From Gilvimarinus algae (GTDB taxonomy: Bacteria; Pseudomonadota; Gammaproteobacteria; Pseudomonadales; Cellvibrionaceae): a stretch of DNA of 64,000 nt. Below the pieces are notes generated by a model. It had not been told where the DNA came from. It did no database searches and was given only the letters and a program-made list of their open reading frames with translations. The stretch covers positions 492,833-556,832 of the forward strand of contig NZ_JAULRT010000035.1 in NCBI RefSeq assembly GCF_030518215.1, read 5' to 3'. Every line of letters begins with the position of its first letter. Position 1 is the stretch's first letter. Shown here piece after piece: positions 36,958-46,686 of this stretch. Both the position numbers and the translations under genes were made by a program.

Positions 36958-39048
36958 ATGACCGACCCCACCGCCAGCAATCCACTGTTATCCGACGCGC
37001 TCCTGCCGCCGTTTTCCGCTATTCGGCCCGAGCATGTTGAGCCCGCCGTCAGCCAATTGATCGACGAGGGCCGGGCGCACTTGCAGGAGCTGCTCAAAGC
37101 GCTTGGCGAGCCCACCTGGGAGTCGCTGGTGGCGCCGCTGGAGGCTGAGGACGACCGCCTTGAGCGCGCCTTTGCGCCGGTCAGTCACTTAAATGCGGTG
37201 GCCAATACGCCCGAATTGCGCGATGCCTATAACGCCAGCATTGCTCTGCTCACGGACTACAGCACCGAAGTATCGCAAAACCGCGAGCTGTTTGAAGCCT
37301 ATCAGGCGCTCGCCGACAGCGAGGCCTATCAGGCATTGAGCTCGACTCAGAAAAAAGTGGTGGACAACGCGCTGCGCGACTTCAAACTCGGCGGTGTGGC
37401 CCTTGAGGGCGATGACAAAAAGCGCTACGGCGCCATTGCCAAGCGACTCAGCGAGCTCTCGACCACCTTTGCCAATAATGTGCTCGATGCCACGGCCGCC
37501 TGGTACCTGCATTTTGATGATGCCGAGGCCCTTGCCGGGCTGCCCGAGTCGGCGCTGGCTCAGGCGAAACAAGCCGGCGAGCTGAAAAAGCACGACAATG
37601 GCGAGCCGCTCGGCGGCTATGTGGTCACCCTGGATTTCCCGTCTTACCTGGCGGTGATGATGTACGCCGACGATCGCACCCTGCGCGAGCAGATGTACCG
37701 CGCGTTTGTCACCCGTGCCAGCGCCGATGGTCGCAAGGCCGATGGCAGCGGCGCCGCCTGCTGGGACAATACCGGCCTGATCGCGGAGACTCTGGCGCTG
37801 CGCCACGAGCAGGCTCGCTTGCTGGGCTTTGCCAGTTATGCCGAGCGATCGCTGGCCACCAAAATGGCCGATACCCCAGAGCAGGTGATCGGCTTTTTGC
37901 AGGAGCTGGCAGAAAAGTCGCGCCCGCAGGCCGAGCGGGACTTTGCCGAACTCAAGGCCTATGCCGGGGAGCAGGGCTGCGACGACCTGCAGGCCTGGGA
38001 TCTGGCCTACTACAGTGAAAAACTGCGTCAGCAGAAATACGACATTTCCCAGGAGGCGCTGCGCCCTTATTTTCCCGCCGAGAAAGTCATCAGTGGCATG
38101 TTCGAAGTGGTGGGGCGTTTGTTCGATATCGATATTCTCCCGGTGGCTGCCTTTGACAGCTGGCACCCGGACGTGCGTTTTTACCAGATTTACCGCGATG
38201 GCGAGCAGCTTGCCAGCTTCTACCTCGATCTGTTTGCCCGCGAGGGCAAGCGCGGTGGCGCCTGGATGGCCGATTGCCGGGTGCGCCGGCAAACCGGTGC
38301 GGGGCTACAGCTGCCGGTGGCCTTTTTGACCTGCAACTTCACGCCGCCGGTGGGTGATACACCGTCACTGCTGACCCACGATGAAGTGACCACGCTTTTT
38401 CATGAATTCGGCCACGGTCTGCACCATATGCTGACGCAAATCGATGTGGCGGCGGTCAGCGGTATCAATGGTGTCGCTTGGGATGCGGTGGAGCTGCCCA
38501 GCCAGTTTCTGGAAAACTGGTGCTGGCAAGAGGAAGTCATTGGTCTGATCTCCGGCCATTACCGCACAGGCGAGCCACTGCCCAAGGTACTGCTGGACAA
38601 AATGCTGGCGGCAAAGAACTTTCAGGCCGGTATGCAGATGATGCGTCAGCTGGAGTTCTCGCTGTTTGATTTTCGCCTGCACGCCGAGTACAACCCGGAT
38701 GCGCCCGTCCCGGCCGCGCGCCTGTTGGACGAGGTCCGGCGCGAGGTTGCGGTTATTCCCCAGCCGGCCTTTAACCGTTTTGAAAACAGCTTCAGCCACA
38801 TTTTTGCCGGCGGCTATGCGGCGGGTTACTACAGCTACAAGTGGGCCGAGGTGCTCTCAGCCGACGCCTTCGCGGCGTTTGAAGAAGAGGGCATTTTCAA
38901 CCCGAGCACCGGCAAGCGCTTCTTGCAGGAAATTCTGCAGCGCGGTGGCTCGCGCGAACCCATGCATTTGTTCGTGAGCTTTCGCGGGCGCGAGCCGTCC
39001 ATTGAGCCTCTGCTGCGCCACAGCGGCTTGCTCGAGGAGGCCTCGTGA
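36958..39048 (+). CDS. prlC: oligopeptidase A (M3 metallopeptidase)
   Basis: 696 residues from the ATG at 36958 with CGGAGGAAG directly upstream; a start at 36913 lies in the promoter region. The N-terminal part is alpha-helical (LSDALLPPFSAIRPEHVEPAVSQL). The zinc motif is HEFGHGLHH with His482, Glu483 and His486, with Glu from the downstream LPSQFLENWCWQ. It cleaves short peptides, including signal-peptide fragments, in the cytosol. yheV overlaps its end by 4 nt, an order common in Pseudomonas relatives. Confidence 0.96.
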   Translation: MTDPTASNPLLSDALLPPFSAIRPEHVEPAVSQLIDEGRAHLQELLKALGEPTWESLVAPLEAEDDRLERAFAPVSHLNAVANTPELRDAYNASIALLTDYSTEVSQNRELFEAYQALADSEAYQALSSTQKKVVDNALRDFKLGGVALEGDDKKRYGAIAKRLSELSTTFANNVLDATAAWYLHFDDAEALAGLPESALAQAKQAGELKKHDNGEPLGGYVVTLDFPSYLAVMMYADDRTLREQMYRAFVTRASADGRKADGSGAACWDNTGLIAETLALRHEQARLLGFASYAERSLATKMADTPEQVIGFLQELAEKSRPQAERDFAELKAYAGEQGCDDLQAWDLAYYSEKLRQQKYDISQEALRPYFPAEKVISGMFEVVGRLFDIDILPVAAFDSWHPDVRFYQIYRDGEQLASFYLDLFAREGKRGGAWMADCRVRRQTGAGLQLPVAFLTCNFTPPVGDTPSLLTHDEVTTLFHEFGHGLHHMLTQIDVAAVSGINGVAWDAVELPSQFLENWCWQEEVIGLISGHYRTGEPLPKVLLDKMLAAKNFQAGMQMMRQLEFSLFDFRLHAEYNPDAPVPAARLLDEVRREVAVIPQPAFNRFENSFSHIFAGGYAAGYYSYKWAEVLSADAFAAFEEEGIFNPSTGKRFLQEILQRGGSREPMHLFVSFRGREPSIEPLLRHSGLLEEAS

Positions 39049-39287
39049 CCACCTACAGCGAAACGCCCCGGTTTCTCGCCGGGGCCATATGCCCGCGCTG
39101 CGAGGCACTCGATCGCATTCGCGTCTACGCCGCGCACGGCAAAGACTACCGCGAGTGCGTGGCCTGCGGCTTTAAGGATGAGTTGCATTTTCCCGGTCAG
39201 GCGCGCGAGCTGGAAACCCGGGTACAGCGCCGCGATGACGGCACCTCGGATGAACAGGTGGTGCAGATTCTGCCGCGGCAACCCTGA
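39045..39287 (+). CDS. yheV: YheV family zinc-ribbon protein
   Basis: 80 residues from a GTG that overlaps the prlC stop. Two CxxC pairs make a zinc ribbon: GAICPRCEALDRIRVY and ECVACGFKDEL. The C-terminal part is charged and short. The family is typically encoded after prlC or near kefB. Function unknown, possibly protein or RNA binding. Confidence 0.88.
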   Translation: MTTYSETPRFLAGAICPRCEALDRIRVYAAHGKDYRECVACGFKDELHFPGQARELETRVQRRDDGTSDEQVVQILPRQP

Positions 39288-39298
39288 GCCTAAAAGTT

Positions 39299-41146
39299 CT
39301 AGGCGCTTGCCAGGTTGGCCAGGTAGGAGTCGCGCAGTTCCGACAGCGGCATAGGCCGGCCGATTTTGTAACCCTGCAGAAAATCCACCCGCTGGCCGGC
39401 GAGCCAGCGCAACTGTTCGGTGGTTTCTACGCCTTCGGCCACTACTTTCATGTTCAGGCCGCGCGCCAAGCCGATAATGGATTCGGTGATGGCGCAGTCA
39501 TCGAGATTCCCCGGTAAGTCCTGAATAAACGAGCGATCAATTTTCAGTTTGGCAAAGGGCAGGTGTTTGAGCCGCGACAGCGATGAATAACCGGTGCCAA
39601 AATCGTCAATCGACAGCGTTGGGCCGAGACTGGCCAGCGCCTGCAGTGAGCGACGCAGCTGTTTGGAGTCGTGCTGGATAACGTCTTCGGTGATTTCAAA
39701 TTCCAACTGATCGCCGACAATCTGAAAGTGATCCAGCAGCTGGGCGATGTTGGCGGACAGGCCCGGGTGCAGTACCTGCTCCGCACTCAGGTTGATGGCC
39801 ACCCGGGGCAGGTGAATGCCGCAGCAGCTGAGCGAGTTGAGGTCGCGGCAGACCCGGCTGATCACGGTTTTGTCGATGTCGTACATCATGCCCGCCGCTT
39901 TTGCCAGCGGCAGGAATTCGGCGGGCGCTAGCAGGCCGCGCTCCGGGTGATGCCAGCGCACCAGCGCCTCGGCGCCTGCCAGTGAGTAGCCATCGGCGGC
40001 GACAATGGGCTGGTAGTAGACATCCAGGCTCTGCATATCCAGCGCCCGGCGCAGCTCGCGCTCCAGGGCAAATTGAGCGCGGGCCTGCTGGGAAATCTTG
40101 GCGTTGAAAAACCGGGCGCTGCCGGGCCCGTCTTTTTTTGCCTGGTACATCGCGGCTTCGGCGTGGCGCATGAGGGTGGAGGCGTCGCGTCCGTCCTCCG
40201 GAAAAAAGCACACCCCGGCACTGAGGGTAACTTGCAGGCGCAGTTCTGGCAGCGACAGAGGCTTGAGCAATTGGTCGAGAAACTCCTCCACGGTGCGCTC
40301 CAGACTGTCGCTGCGCTTGGGGTCGCGAATGACCACCGCGAACTCGTTACCACCGATGCGCGCCACTTTGTCTTTGCCCCGCACCAGCAGCTGGCGCAGC
40401 TTGCTCGCCACCAGCACGATAATGTCATCGCCGATGTTTTGCCCAAGCCCCTCGTTGATTTGTTTGAGTTTGTCGATATTGATCCAGGCCAGGGCAAAGG
40501 CTTCGCAGCGCTCATCCTGTTCCGGTCGCACCAGATGGCTCAGGCGCTTTTGCAAGGCCCTGTGGTTGGACAGGCCGGTCAGGTCATCAAAGTGGGTGAC
40601 GTAATCCAGCTCCTGCTGGCTCTGTTGCCAGGCCTCGTAGGTGTTGATCAGGCTGATGGTGTCGGCGACAGCGCAGACAAAGGCGATCTCCGCCAGTGGC
40701 CACTGGCGCCTGTGCCGACTTTCCAGGCAGAGCACACCGTAGATCTGGCCGTGGTCAAAAATGGGCGCGTCGAGCATCGACAGAATTTTCTGCGAGGGCA
40801 GGTAGTCCTCGGTAAAACTGCGGGTCCGCAGATCCTTGTAGACGTCGGTCACGTCTATTACCCGCTCGCGCAACAGGGCGTTGAAATAGTCCTGATGGTT
40901 TTTCTGCAGCAGGCCGACCCGCTCGTGCGTCAGACCCCAGGCACTGTCGAATAGGGTTTCAAGGTCCAGGCTCAGGTGTTCGTTGGATAGCTGCCAGACA
41001 CTGGCGCGCTCGACTTCCAGCAGGCGGCTGCACAACTGTATCAGTTCGTCGAGCTTGTCCCGGCGCGACAGCCGAATAAAGCCTTCACTGTGGCTCAGCG
41101 CCATCAACTGCTTGTGCAGATCGATAAAGTGTTCGCTCTCGTCCAT
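39299..41146 (-). CDS. GAF-GGDEF-EAL protein with degenerate cyclase motif
   Basis: 615 residues from the ATG at 41146; an in-frame GTG extends it to 41194 (16 residues), and no ribosome site decides between them. An N-terminal GAF domain (about 20-165) includes LLEVERASVWQLS and DAPIFDHGQIYGVLCLES. The cyclase site reads GGNEF (265-269, RIGGNEFAVVI), so the second Asp/Glu is Asn and diguanylate cyclase activity is doubtful. The EAL domain is intact: EAL 393-395 in GAEALVRWHHP, FEITEDVI, DDFGTGYSSL, KIDRSFI, VAEGVET. It is predicted to be a c-di-GMP phosphodiesterase with a regulatory GGDEF domain. Cytosolic. Confidence 0.88.
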   Translation of the reverse strand: MDESEHFIDLHKQLMALSHSEGFIRLSRRDKLDELIQLCSRLLEVERASVWQLSNEHLSLDLETLFDSAWGLTHERVGLLQKNHQDYFNALLRERVIDVTDVYKDLRTRSFTEDYLPSQKILSMLDAPIFDHGQIYGVLCLESRHRRQWPLAEIAFVCAVADTISLINTYEAWQQSQQELDYVTHFDDLTGLSNHRALQKRLSHLVRPEQDERCEAFALAWINIDKLKQINEGLGQNIGDDIIVLVASKLRQLLVRGKDKVARIGGNEFAVVIRDPKRSDSLERTVEEFLDQLLKPLSLPELRLQVTLSAGVCFFPEDGRDASTLMRHAEAAMYQAKKDGPGSARFFNAKISQQARAQFALERELRRALDMQSLDVYYQPIVAADGYSLAGAEALVRWHHPERGLLAPAEFLPLAKAAGMMYDIDKTVISRVCRDLNSLSCCGIHLPRVAINLSAEQVLHPGLSANIAQLLDHFQIVGDQLEFEITEDVIQHDSKQLRRSLQALASLGPTLSIDDFGTGYSSLSRLKHLPFAKLKIDRSFIQDLPGNLDDCAITESIIGLARGLNMKVVAEGVETTEQLRWLAGQRVDFLQGYKIGRPMPLSELRDSYLANLASA

Positions 41147-41292
41147 CGGACAGACCGTACTCAAGTAACAGGGGTGTGACGGATTTCTCCTCACAGGGTT
41201 ATTTTAATATGGCACTTGTTTCGCTACCTGTCTAATAACGAATCCGTGTCGAAGGGCCGATTTTAATGTCTGGATGGGGCGGGGTGGGCGCG

Positions 41293-42012
41293 CTAACGGT
41301 GCTCAAAATTGAGGAAAATTGCCCGGTCGGTGGCCAGGCAGGGCCAGCGCGATAACTCGACCGACCAGCCGTGTTCGCGGTGACGGGCAAAAAACCGGTC
41401 GAAGGCCTCGCCGCGAAAGTTGTACTCGCTGAGCAGCAGCTCCGCCGAGAAAAGCACGGCCTGGTCCAACTCATTGGCAAAGGGCTCGCCGATCAACTCG
41501 TGTGCGACCAAATTTGCACGGGTCATGTCCATGGGCACCAGAGGCGCCCCGCACAGGCCGATGAAACGGTCGTTGATTTCCTCCAGCAGCCGGTGCGCGA
41601 GATAGGCTTCGTCTAGCAGCAGCTCGAGGGCACTGTGCCCGGCAATCAGATCCGGCGGGTTGAGAAAGTACTCGATGGCGATGTTGAGCAGCGGCTCGAT
41701 ACCCTCGCGGATGCCGGCCTCGCTGGCCATATCGTGCAGCGCCTCGATAAAGTCAGGCACATGCTCGATGTAGCGCACCACAAAGTCCGCCAACAGCAGC
41801 GCTGCGGTCTCTTCTGCCAGGTTGATGGCACTGTGCAAATGGCCAGAGCGCTCGTGCAGCCGCTCGACCAGTGAAATGGTTTCGCCCTCACGCTGCTCTG
41901 CCTCGTCGATTAGCTCGCGAATGGCATTGATTTGATCGACAAACGTCGATTGTGCTGTTTGGCCCGGTGGCACCTGCGCCTCATTGTCTGTGCTGTTAAC
42001 CCGTAACTGCAT
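41293..42012 (-). CDS. hypothetical acidic protein, all-alpha
   Basis: 239 residues with no recognised motif. It is rich in Glu, Asp, Leu and Ile, with long amphipathic helical stretches (DQINAIRELIDEAEQREGETISLVERLHERSG; ALELLLDEAYLAHRLLEEINDRF). No signal peptide or membrane helix. A Pro-rich N-terminus (QVPPGQTAQ). It stands alone between the GGDEF-EAL gene and the MATE gene. The protein is acidic overall and probably helical. A partner-binding or regulatory role is possible but is only inferred from composition. Confidence 0.6.
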   Translation of the reverse strand: MQLRVNSTDNEAQVPPGQTAQSTFVDQINAIRELIDEAEQREGETISLVERLHERSGHLHSAINLAEETAALLLADFVVRYIEHVPDFIEALHDMASEAGIREGIEPLLNIAIEYFLNPPDLIAGHSALELLLDEAYLAHRLLEEINDRFIGLCGAPLVPMDMTRANLVAHELIGEPFANELDQAVLFSAELLLSEYNFRGEAFDRFFARHREHGWSVELSRWPCLATDRAIFLNFEHR

Positions 42013-42228
42013 GTGCTGACCTTCAACGGACGGGGTATGAGTTTAGGCCTCTCTGCAGGGCAATCCTTGGCGATGCACATTCGTCAGTTCGGCCGCTGCA
42101 GGGCGCAGGGGCGTTGGCGTATTTTTTTGGAGAGGTGCCTTAAAAGTAATAGATAACTCCGCCAATGCAAGTCGGCGGCAGCATTAAAAGTGCATAAAAT
42201 TGTTAAAAATATACGCAATAACGCATGT

Positions 42229-43569
42229 TTATTGCCGCAAATTCCGCCAGAAAAGCGCACCCATGACCAGCCCCCTCGCGGCATTAAAGAGGCTGAACGC
42301 CAGCCATAGCCCGGTGTTGCCAAGCCCGGTTGTCAGCCACCACAGTGGGAAGAACACACCCACGGTGCAGATCAGCATGGTGTATTGCATGGCGGCGGTG
42401 CGCCCGGAGCCAAGAAAGATGCCATCGAGCTGATAGCCCCATATGGCCAGCAGGGGCAGGGCGATGATCCAGTGAAACTGGGCTCCGGCCTCTTCAAGCA
42501 CCTCGGGTATTTGAGTAAAAAGCTCCAGCCACAGGGGTTTGCCCAGCGCAAACACTAGGCTGATTAGCAGTGCGGTGGCCAGGGCCATGGCGGTTGTGGC
42601 CAGGCTCACGCGAACAAATTCGGCCCGGTCGGCCGCGCCCCTGGCCTTGCCGCAAAGCGCTTCGGCGGCGTGGGCAAAGCCGTCCAGGGCGTGGGAGGTG
42701 AGCATCAACAGCTGCAGCAAAATGGCATTGGCGGCCACCACATGGGTGCCGGCACGCGCGCCCTGAGCGGTAAAAAAAGTGAACACCGTCAGCAGGCAAA
42801 AGGTGCGGACAAACAAGTGCCGGTTGACCCGTATCAGCGGCAGATAGCATTCCAGCCGGCGCAGCTCGCGAAGCCGCAGGCGCCAGGGTTGGCGGAGTGT
42901 CAGCCTTCCGATGCGCGCCCACAAAAGCCAGAGGCCGAGCCCCAGGGCGGCGTACTCGGCGCACACGCTGGCCCAGGCGGCACCGTCACTATTGAGCCCG
43001 AGACCGAGGATGAACAGCAAATCCAGCGCGATGTTTATGGCGTTGGTAAAGACCAGAATCACCAGGGGCCGGCGGGTGTCTTGCTGGCCGATAAACCAGC
43101 CGATCAGAGTGTAATTGAGTAGAGTGGCCGGAGCGCTGAGAAAGCGTATCTGGCAATAGCTGATCGCCAGTTGAGCCGCGGCGGGCTCGGGCGCCATCCA
43201 GCCGATGGCAAAGGGGATAACCCAGCCGCTGGCGGCCAACAGGGCCGCTGCCAGCGCCAGAGCGAGCACCGCCGAGCGCAGCCACAGGGCGAGCGACTCC
43301 TCCCAGTCCTCCCGGCCCACGGCGGGCGCCACCAAGCTGGTGGTGCCCATGCGCAAAAAGCCGAGAGACCAGAACACCAGGGTCAGTACACTTGCGCCCA
43401 CGGCCACAGCGCCCAGGTAGCGGGCGGCGGGTAGATGCCCCAGTATGGCAGTGTCCACCGCCCCGAGCAGCGGCACCGACAGATTGCTGAGCATGATCGG
43501 CCACACCAGCGGCCAGATGCCCCGTGTGTAGGTCGAGAGACGATGCTGAGCGTTGGTTGGTGGGTTCAT
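42229..43569 (-). CDS. MATE family exporter (DinF/NorM-like)
   Basis: 446 residues from the ATG at 43569; the longer frame to 43626 lacks support. It has about 12 hydrophobic helices in two homologous halves. The N-terminal region IWPLVWPIMLSNLSVPLLGAVDTAILGHLP is the typical MATE first helix with the conserved Asp in the VDTAILGH segment, matching the DinF branch. Later helices include WFIGQQDTRRPLVILVFTNAINIALDLLFILGLGLNSDGAAWAS. It exports cationic or toxic compounds with H+ or Na+. Its gene is divergent from the cox cluster. Substrate unknown. Confidence 0.9.
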   Translation of the reverse strand: MNPPTNAQHRLSTYTRGIWPLVWPIMLSNLSVPLLGAVDTAILGHLPAARYLGAVAVGASVLTLVFWSLGFLRMGTTSLVAPAVGREDWEESLALWLRSAVLALALAAALLAASGWVIPFAIGWMAPEPAAAQLAISYCQIRFLSAPATLLNYTLIGWFIGQQDTRRPLVILVFTNAINIALDLLFILGLGLNSDGAAWASVCAEYAALGLGLWLLWARIGRLTLRQPWRLRLRELRRLECYLPLIRVNRHLFVRTFCLLTVFTFFTAQGARAGTHVVAANAILLQLLMLTSHALDGFAHAAEALCGKARGAADRAEFVRVSLATTAMALATALLISLVFALGKPLWLELFTQIPEVLEEAGAQFHWIIALPLLAIWGYQLDGIFLGSGRTAAMQYTMLICTVGVFFPLWWLTTGLGNTGLWLAFSLFNAARGLVMGALFWRNLRQ

Positions 43570-43961
43570 GGCGCCATGATAACCGCTTGCGCGCGGACCT
43601 GCCCGGCCCTGTGAGATGACCCTCAAGTTGTTGTTAATGGTGATAAATTTATTGACTTTTGCGCCGCTCTATGGCCACATTATCGCCTGTAGTTGCGACG
43701 ATTTGCCGCAGTTTATTTGTCGTACCCTCCCGAATTCTTCGCTGGTACCAATAAGCTCACAGAGCGAATCCCACTCGTTGTAACAAGTGTGGTGGAAGCT
43801 TTGCGATAGAGTATTGGGTGCGGGTTACGCCCGGCCGCTGAGCAGCCGGCTGAGGTGGCAGGTTCTCGGGCCTGTGCATGACGCAATCACAATAAAACGT
43901 GGGCACGAGATTCGCCCGCGTAAGAATAAGCATAATGAATAGCTAACGGAGAAGATGGGCA
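43570..43961. other. divergent spacer between MATE exporter and cox cluster
   Basis: 392 nt without a gene. It must hold the cox promoter. An inverted repeat CACTCGTT/AACAAGTG (43772-43789, one mismatch) lies about 175 nt upstream of coxB. A TTCGCT/AGCGAA pair (43738-43743, 43763-43768) lies just before it. A possible promoter half TTGACT is near 43654. No assigned site. Confidence 0.45.
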
Positions 43962-45104
43962 ATGTTGAAAACAGCACGTGGCCTTAGTGCCTGGTTGCTC
44001 GGTTTCGCAGTGCTGCTGGCGAGTCACTGGACGCTGGCAGAAGAAACCGCGCAGTTGAAGTTCAATATGACCCGGGGGGTGACGCCGGTCAGTCAGGACA
44101 TCCACGGTTTGCACATGCTGATGTTTTGGTGGTGTGTGGGTATCGGCGTGGTGGTCTTTGGGGTCATGTTTGTCAGCATGTTCCTGCACCGTAAATCCCG
44201 GGGCGTCAAGCCAGCCAATTTCCACGAAAGCACCTGGCTGGAGCTAACCTGGACCGCGATTCCTTTCGCCATCCTGATTCTGATGGGCATTCCCGCCTCT
44301 AAATCCCTGATCGAGCTCTACGACACTTCTGAATCCGAAGTGGACGTGCTGATTACCGGTTACCAGTGGCGCTGGAAGTACGAAATTTTGGGTGAAGACG
44401 TCAGCTTCTTCAGTAACTTGTCCACGCCGCGCGACGAAATCGACGGCTTCGCCGAGAAAAACCCCAATTACCTGCTTGAGGTGGATGAGCCGCTGGTGCT
44501 GCCAGTGGGCAAGAAAGTCCGCTTTATCGTCACCGCCAATGATGTCATCCACAACTGGTGGGTGCCGGATTTCGGCGTCAAACGCGATGCCATTCCCGGC
44601 TTTACCAATGAATCCTGGGCGATCATCGAAGAGCCCGGCGTGTACCGCGGTCAGTGCGCCGAGCTGTGTGGTAAAGACCACGGCTTTATGCCCATTGTGG
44701 TGGAGGCCAAAACACAGGAAGAGTATCGCGCCTGGCTGGATGAGAAAAAGGCCGCCGCCGCGGCGCTGGCCGAGCTGACCGAAAAAACCTTTACCTTCGA
44801 CGAGCTCTACGCCAAGGGCGAGGAAGTCTACAACCGCTCCTGCGCCGCCTGTCACCAGGCCAATGGTGAAGGTGTGCCGGGTGCCTTCCCGAGCCTGAAG
44901 CAAGGCATCACCGTCGGCCCCATCAAAGAGCACATTGATGTTGTCGTGAACGGTGTCAATGGCACTGCCATGCAGGCTTTCGGTGAGCAGCTGTCGGAAG
45001 TGGACATCGCCGCTGTCGTTACCTATGAGCGCAATGCCTGGGGCAATAACATGGGCGATCTCGCCCAGCCGCTCGATATTTATAATCACAAACAGGGCAA
45101 ATAG
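43962..45104 (+). CDS. coxB: cytochrome c oxidase subunit II with C-terminal cytochrome c domain (caa3 type)
   Basis: 380 residues. A signal peptide is followed by two membrane helices (about 50-72 and 88-108). The CuA domain has Cys232, Cys236, His240 and Met243 in CAELCGKDHGFMP, plus upstream His in NDVIHNWWVPDFGVK. After a linker, a cytochrome c module has Cys294, Cys297 and His298 (CAACHQ), making a caa3-type subunit. It receives electrons and passes them to subunit I for O2 reduction and proton pumping. The coxA gene starts 10 nt after its stop. Confidence 0.95.
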   Translation: MLKTARGLSAWLLGFAVLLASHWTLAEETAQLKFNMTRGVTPVSQDIHGLHMLMFWWCVGIGVVVFGVMFVSMFLHRKSRGVKPANFHESTWLELTWTAIPFAILILMGIPASKSLIELYDTSESEVDVLITGYQWRWKYEILGEDVSFFSNLSTPRDEIDGFAEKNPNYLLEVDEPLVLPVGKKVRFIVTANDVIHNWWVPDFGVKRDAIPGFTNESWAIIEEPGVYRGQCAELCGKDHGFMPIVVEAKTQEEYRAWLDEKKAAAAALAELTEKTFTFDELYAKGEEVYNRSCAACHQANGEGVPGAFPSLKQGITVGPIKEHIDVVVNGVNGTAMQAFGEQLSEVDIAAVVTYERNAWGNNMGDLAQPLDIYNHKQGK

Positions 45105-45114
45105 GAGGTAGACA

Positions 45115-46674
45115 ATGGCTCACGGTCCCGCAAAAGGTATTACGCGCTGGTTGTATACCACCAACCACAAAGATATTGGCAGCATGTATCTGTGGTTTAG
45201 CTTTGCCATGTTTTTTCTGGGCGGCATTTTTGCCCTGGTGATTCGGGCTGAACTGTTTCAACCCGGTTTGCAAATCGTCGACCCCAACTTTTTTAACCAG
45301 ATGACCACCATGCATGGTCTGGTGATGGTATTTGGTGCGGTTATGCCGGCGTTTGTCGGTCTGGCCAACTGGATGATCCCCATGCAAATCGGCGCGCCGG
45401 ATATGGCGCTGCCGCGCATGAACAACTGGAGCTTCTGGATTCTGCCGTTCGCTTTCGCCATGCTCTCTTCCACGCTGTTTATGGAAGGTGGCGCGCCGAA
45501 CTTTGGCTGGACGTTCTACGCTCCGCTGTCGACCACCTACGCACCACCGTCGGTAACCTTCTTTATTTTTGCCGTGCACATCATGGGCGCAAGTTCGATT
45601 ATGGGTGCGATCAACATTATCGCCACCATCGTTAACATGCGCGCTCCGGGCATGACCTACATGAAGATGCCGCTGTTTGTCTGGACCTGGCTGATCACCG
45701 CCTTCCTGCTGATTGCGGTGATGCCGGTACTGGCGGGCGTGGTGACCATGATGCTCATGGACATTCACTTCGGTACCAGCTTCTTTGATGCCGCCGGTGG
45801 CGGTGACCCGGTTCTGTTCCAGCATATTTTCTGGTTCTTCGGTCACCCCGAGGTGTACATCATGATCCTGCCGGCCTTTGGTATTGTCAGTGCAATTATT
45901 CCCACCTTCGCGCGCAAGCCGCTGTTCGGTTACAGCTCCATGGTCTACGCCACCGCCGCCATTGCTTTTTTAAGCTTTGTGGTCTGGGCGCACCATATGT
46001 TTACCGTGGGCCTGCCGATTGCCGGTGAGCTCTTCTTTATGTGGGCCACCATGTTGATTGCAGTGCCTACCGGTGTGAAGGTGTTTAACTGGGTGGCCAC
46101 CATGTTCAAAGGTGCAATGACCTTTGAGACCCCGATGCTGTTCTCCATCGCTTTCGTGATTCTGTTCACCATCGGTGGCTTCTCGGGGTTGATGCTGGCC
46201 ATTGCCCCGGCGGACTTCCAGTATCACGACACCTACTTTGTGGTGGCGCACTTCCACTATGTGCTGGTGCCCGGTGCGATCTTCTCGATCACTGCGGGCG
46301 TCTACTACTGGCTGCCCAAGTGGTGCGGCAACATGTACAACGAGACCATGGGTAAAGTGCATTTCTGGCTGGCGTTTATTGGCCTGAACGTGACTTTCTT
46401 CCCCATGCATTTCTCGGGGCTGGCCGGTATGCCGCGTCGGATTCCGGACTACAACATGATGTTTGCCGACTGGAACATGATCTCTTCGGTGGGCGCCTTC
46501 CTGTTTGGTGCCGCCCAGGTAATGTTCTTGTACAACGTGATTGCCACCATTGTCGGCGGTAAAAAAGCCACCGCCGAAGTGTGGGAAAACCCGGAAGGGC
46601 TGGAGTGGACCGTGCCATCACCGGCGCCTTACCACACCTTCAGCGAACCGCCGGAGTTTAAGTCGTCTCACTGA
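45115..46674 (+). CDS. coxA: cytochrome c oxidase subunit I
   Basis: 519 residues with 12 membrane helices. Conserved heme-copper residues are visible: low-spin heme His in MTTMHGLVMVFG, the CuB/Tyr-His crosslink region FWFFGHPEVYIMILPAFG, HH pair WAHHMFTVG, and the heme a3/a ligands in DTYFVVAHFHYVL. The N-terminal KDIGSMYLWF is typical. It holds heme a, heme a3 and CuB in the inner membrane and pumps protons. Between coxB and the assembly factor ctaG. Confidence 0.97.
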   Translation: MAHGPAKGITRWLYTTNHKDIGSMYLWFSFAMFFLGGIFALVIRAELFQPGLQIVDPNFFNQMTTMHGLVMVFGAVMPAFVGLANWMIPMQIGAPDMALPRMNNWSFWILPFAFAMLSSTLFMEGGAPNFGWTFYAPLSTTYAPPSVTFFIFAVHIMGASSIMGAINIIATIVNMRAPGMTYMKMPLFVWTWLITAFLLIAVMPVLAGVVTMMLMDIHFGTSFFDAAGGGDPVLFQHIFWFFGHPEVYIMILPAFGIVSAIIPTFARKPLFGYSSMVYATAAIAFLSFVVWAHHMFTVGLPIAGELFFMWATMLIAVPTGVKVFNWVATMFKGAMTFETPMLFSIAFVILFTIGGFSGLMLAIAPADFQYHDTYFVVAHFHYVLVPGAIFSITAGVYYWLPKWCGNMYNETMGKVHFWLAFIGLNVTFFPMHFSGLAGMPRRIPDYNMMFADWNMISSVGAFLFGAAQVMFLYNVIATIVGGKKATAEVWENPEGLEWTVPSPAPYHTFSEPPEFKSSH

Positions 46675-46686
46675 GTGATATAGAAC

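Noticed and set aside
37189..38292. Long minus-strand ORF opposite prlC
   Set aside because: Antisense shadow of a conserved gene caused by GC-rich codon use; no ribosome site or recognisable domain.
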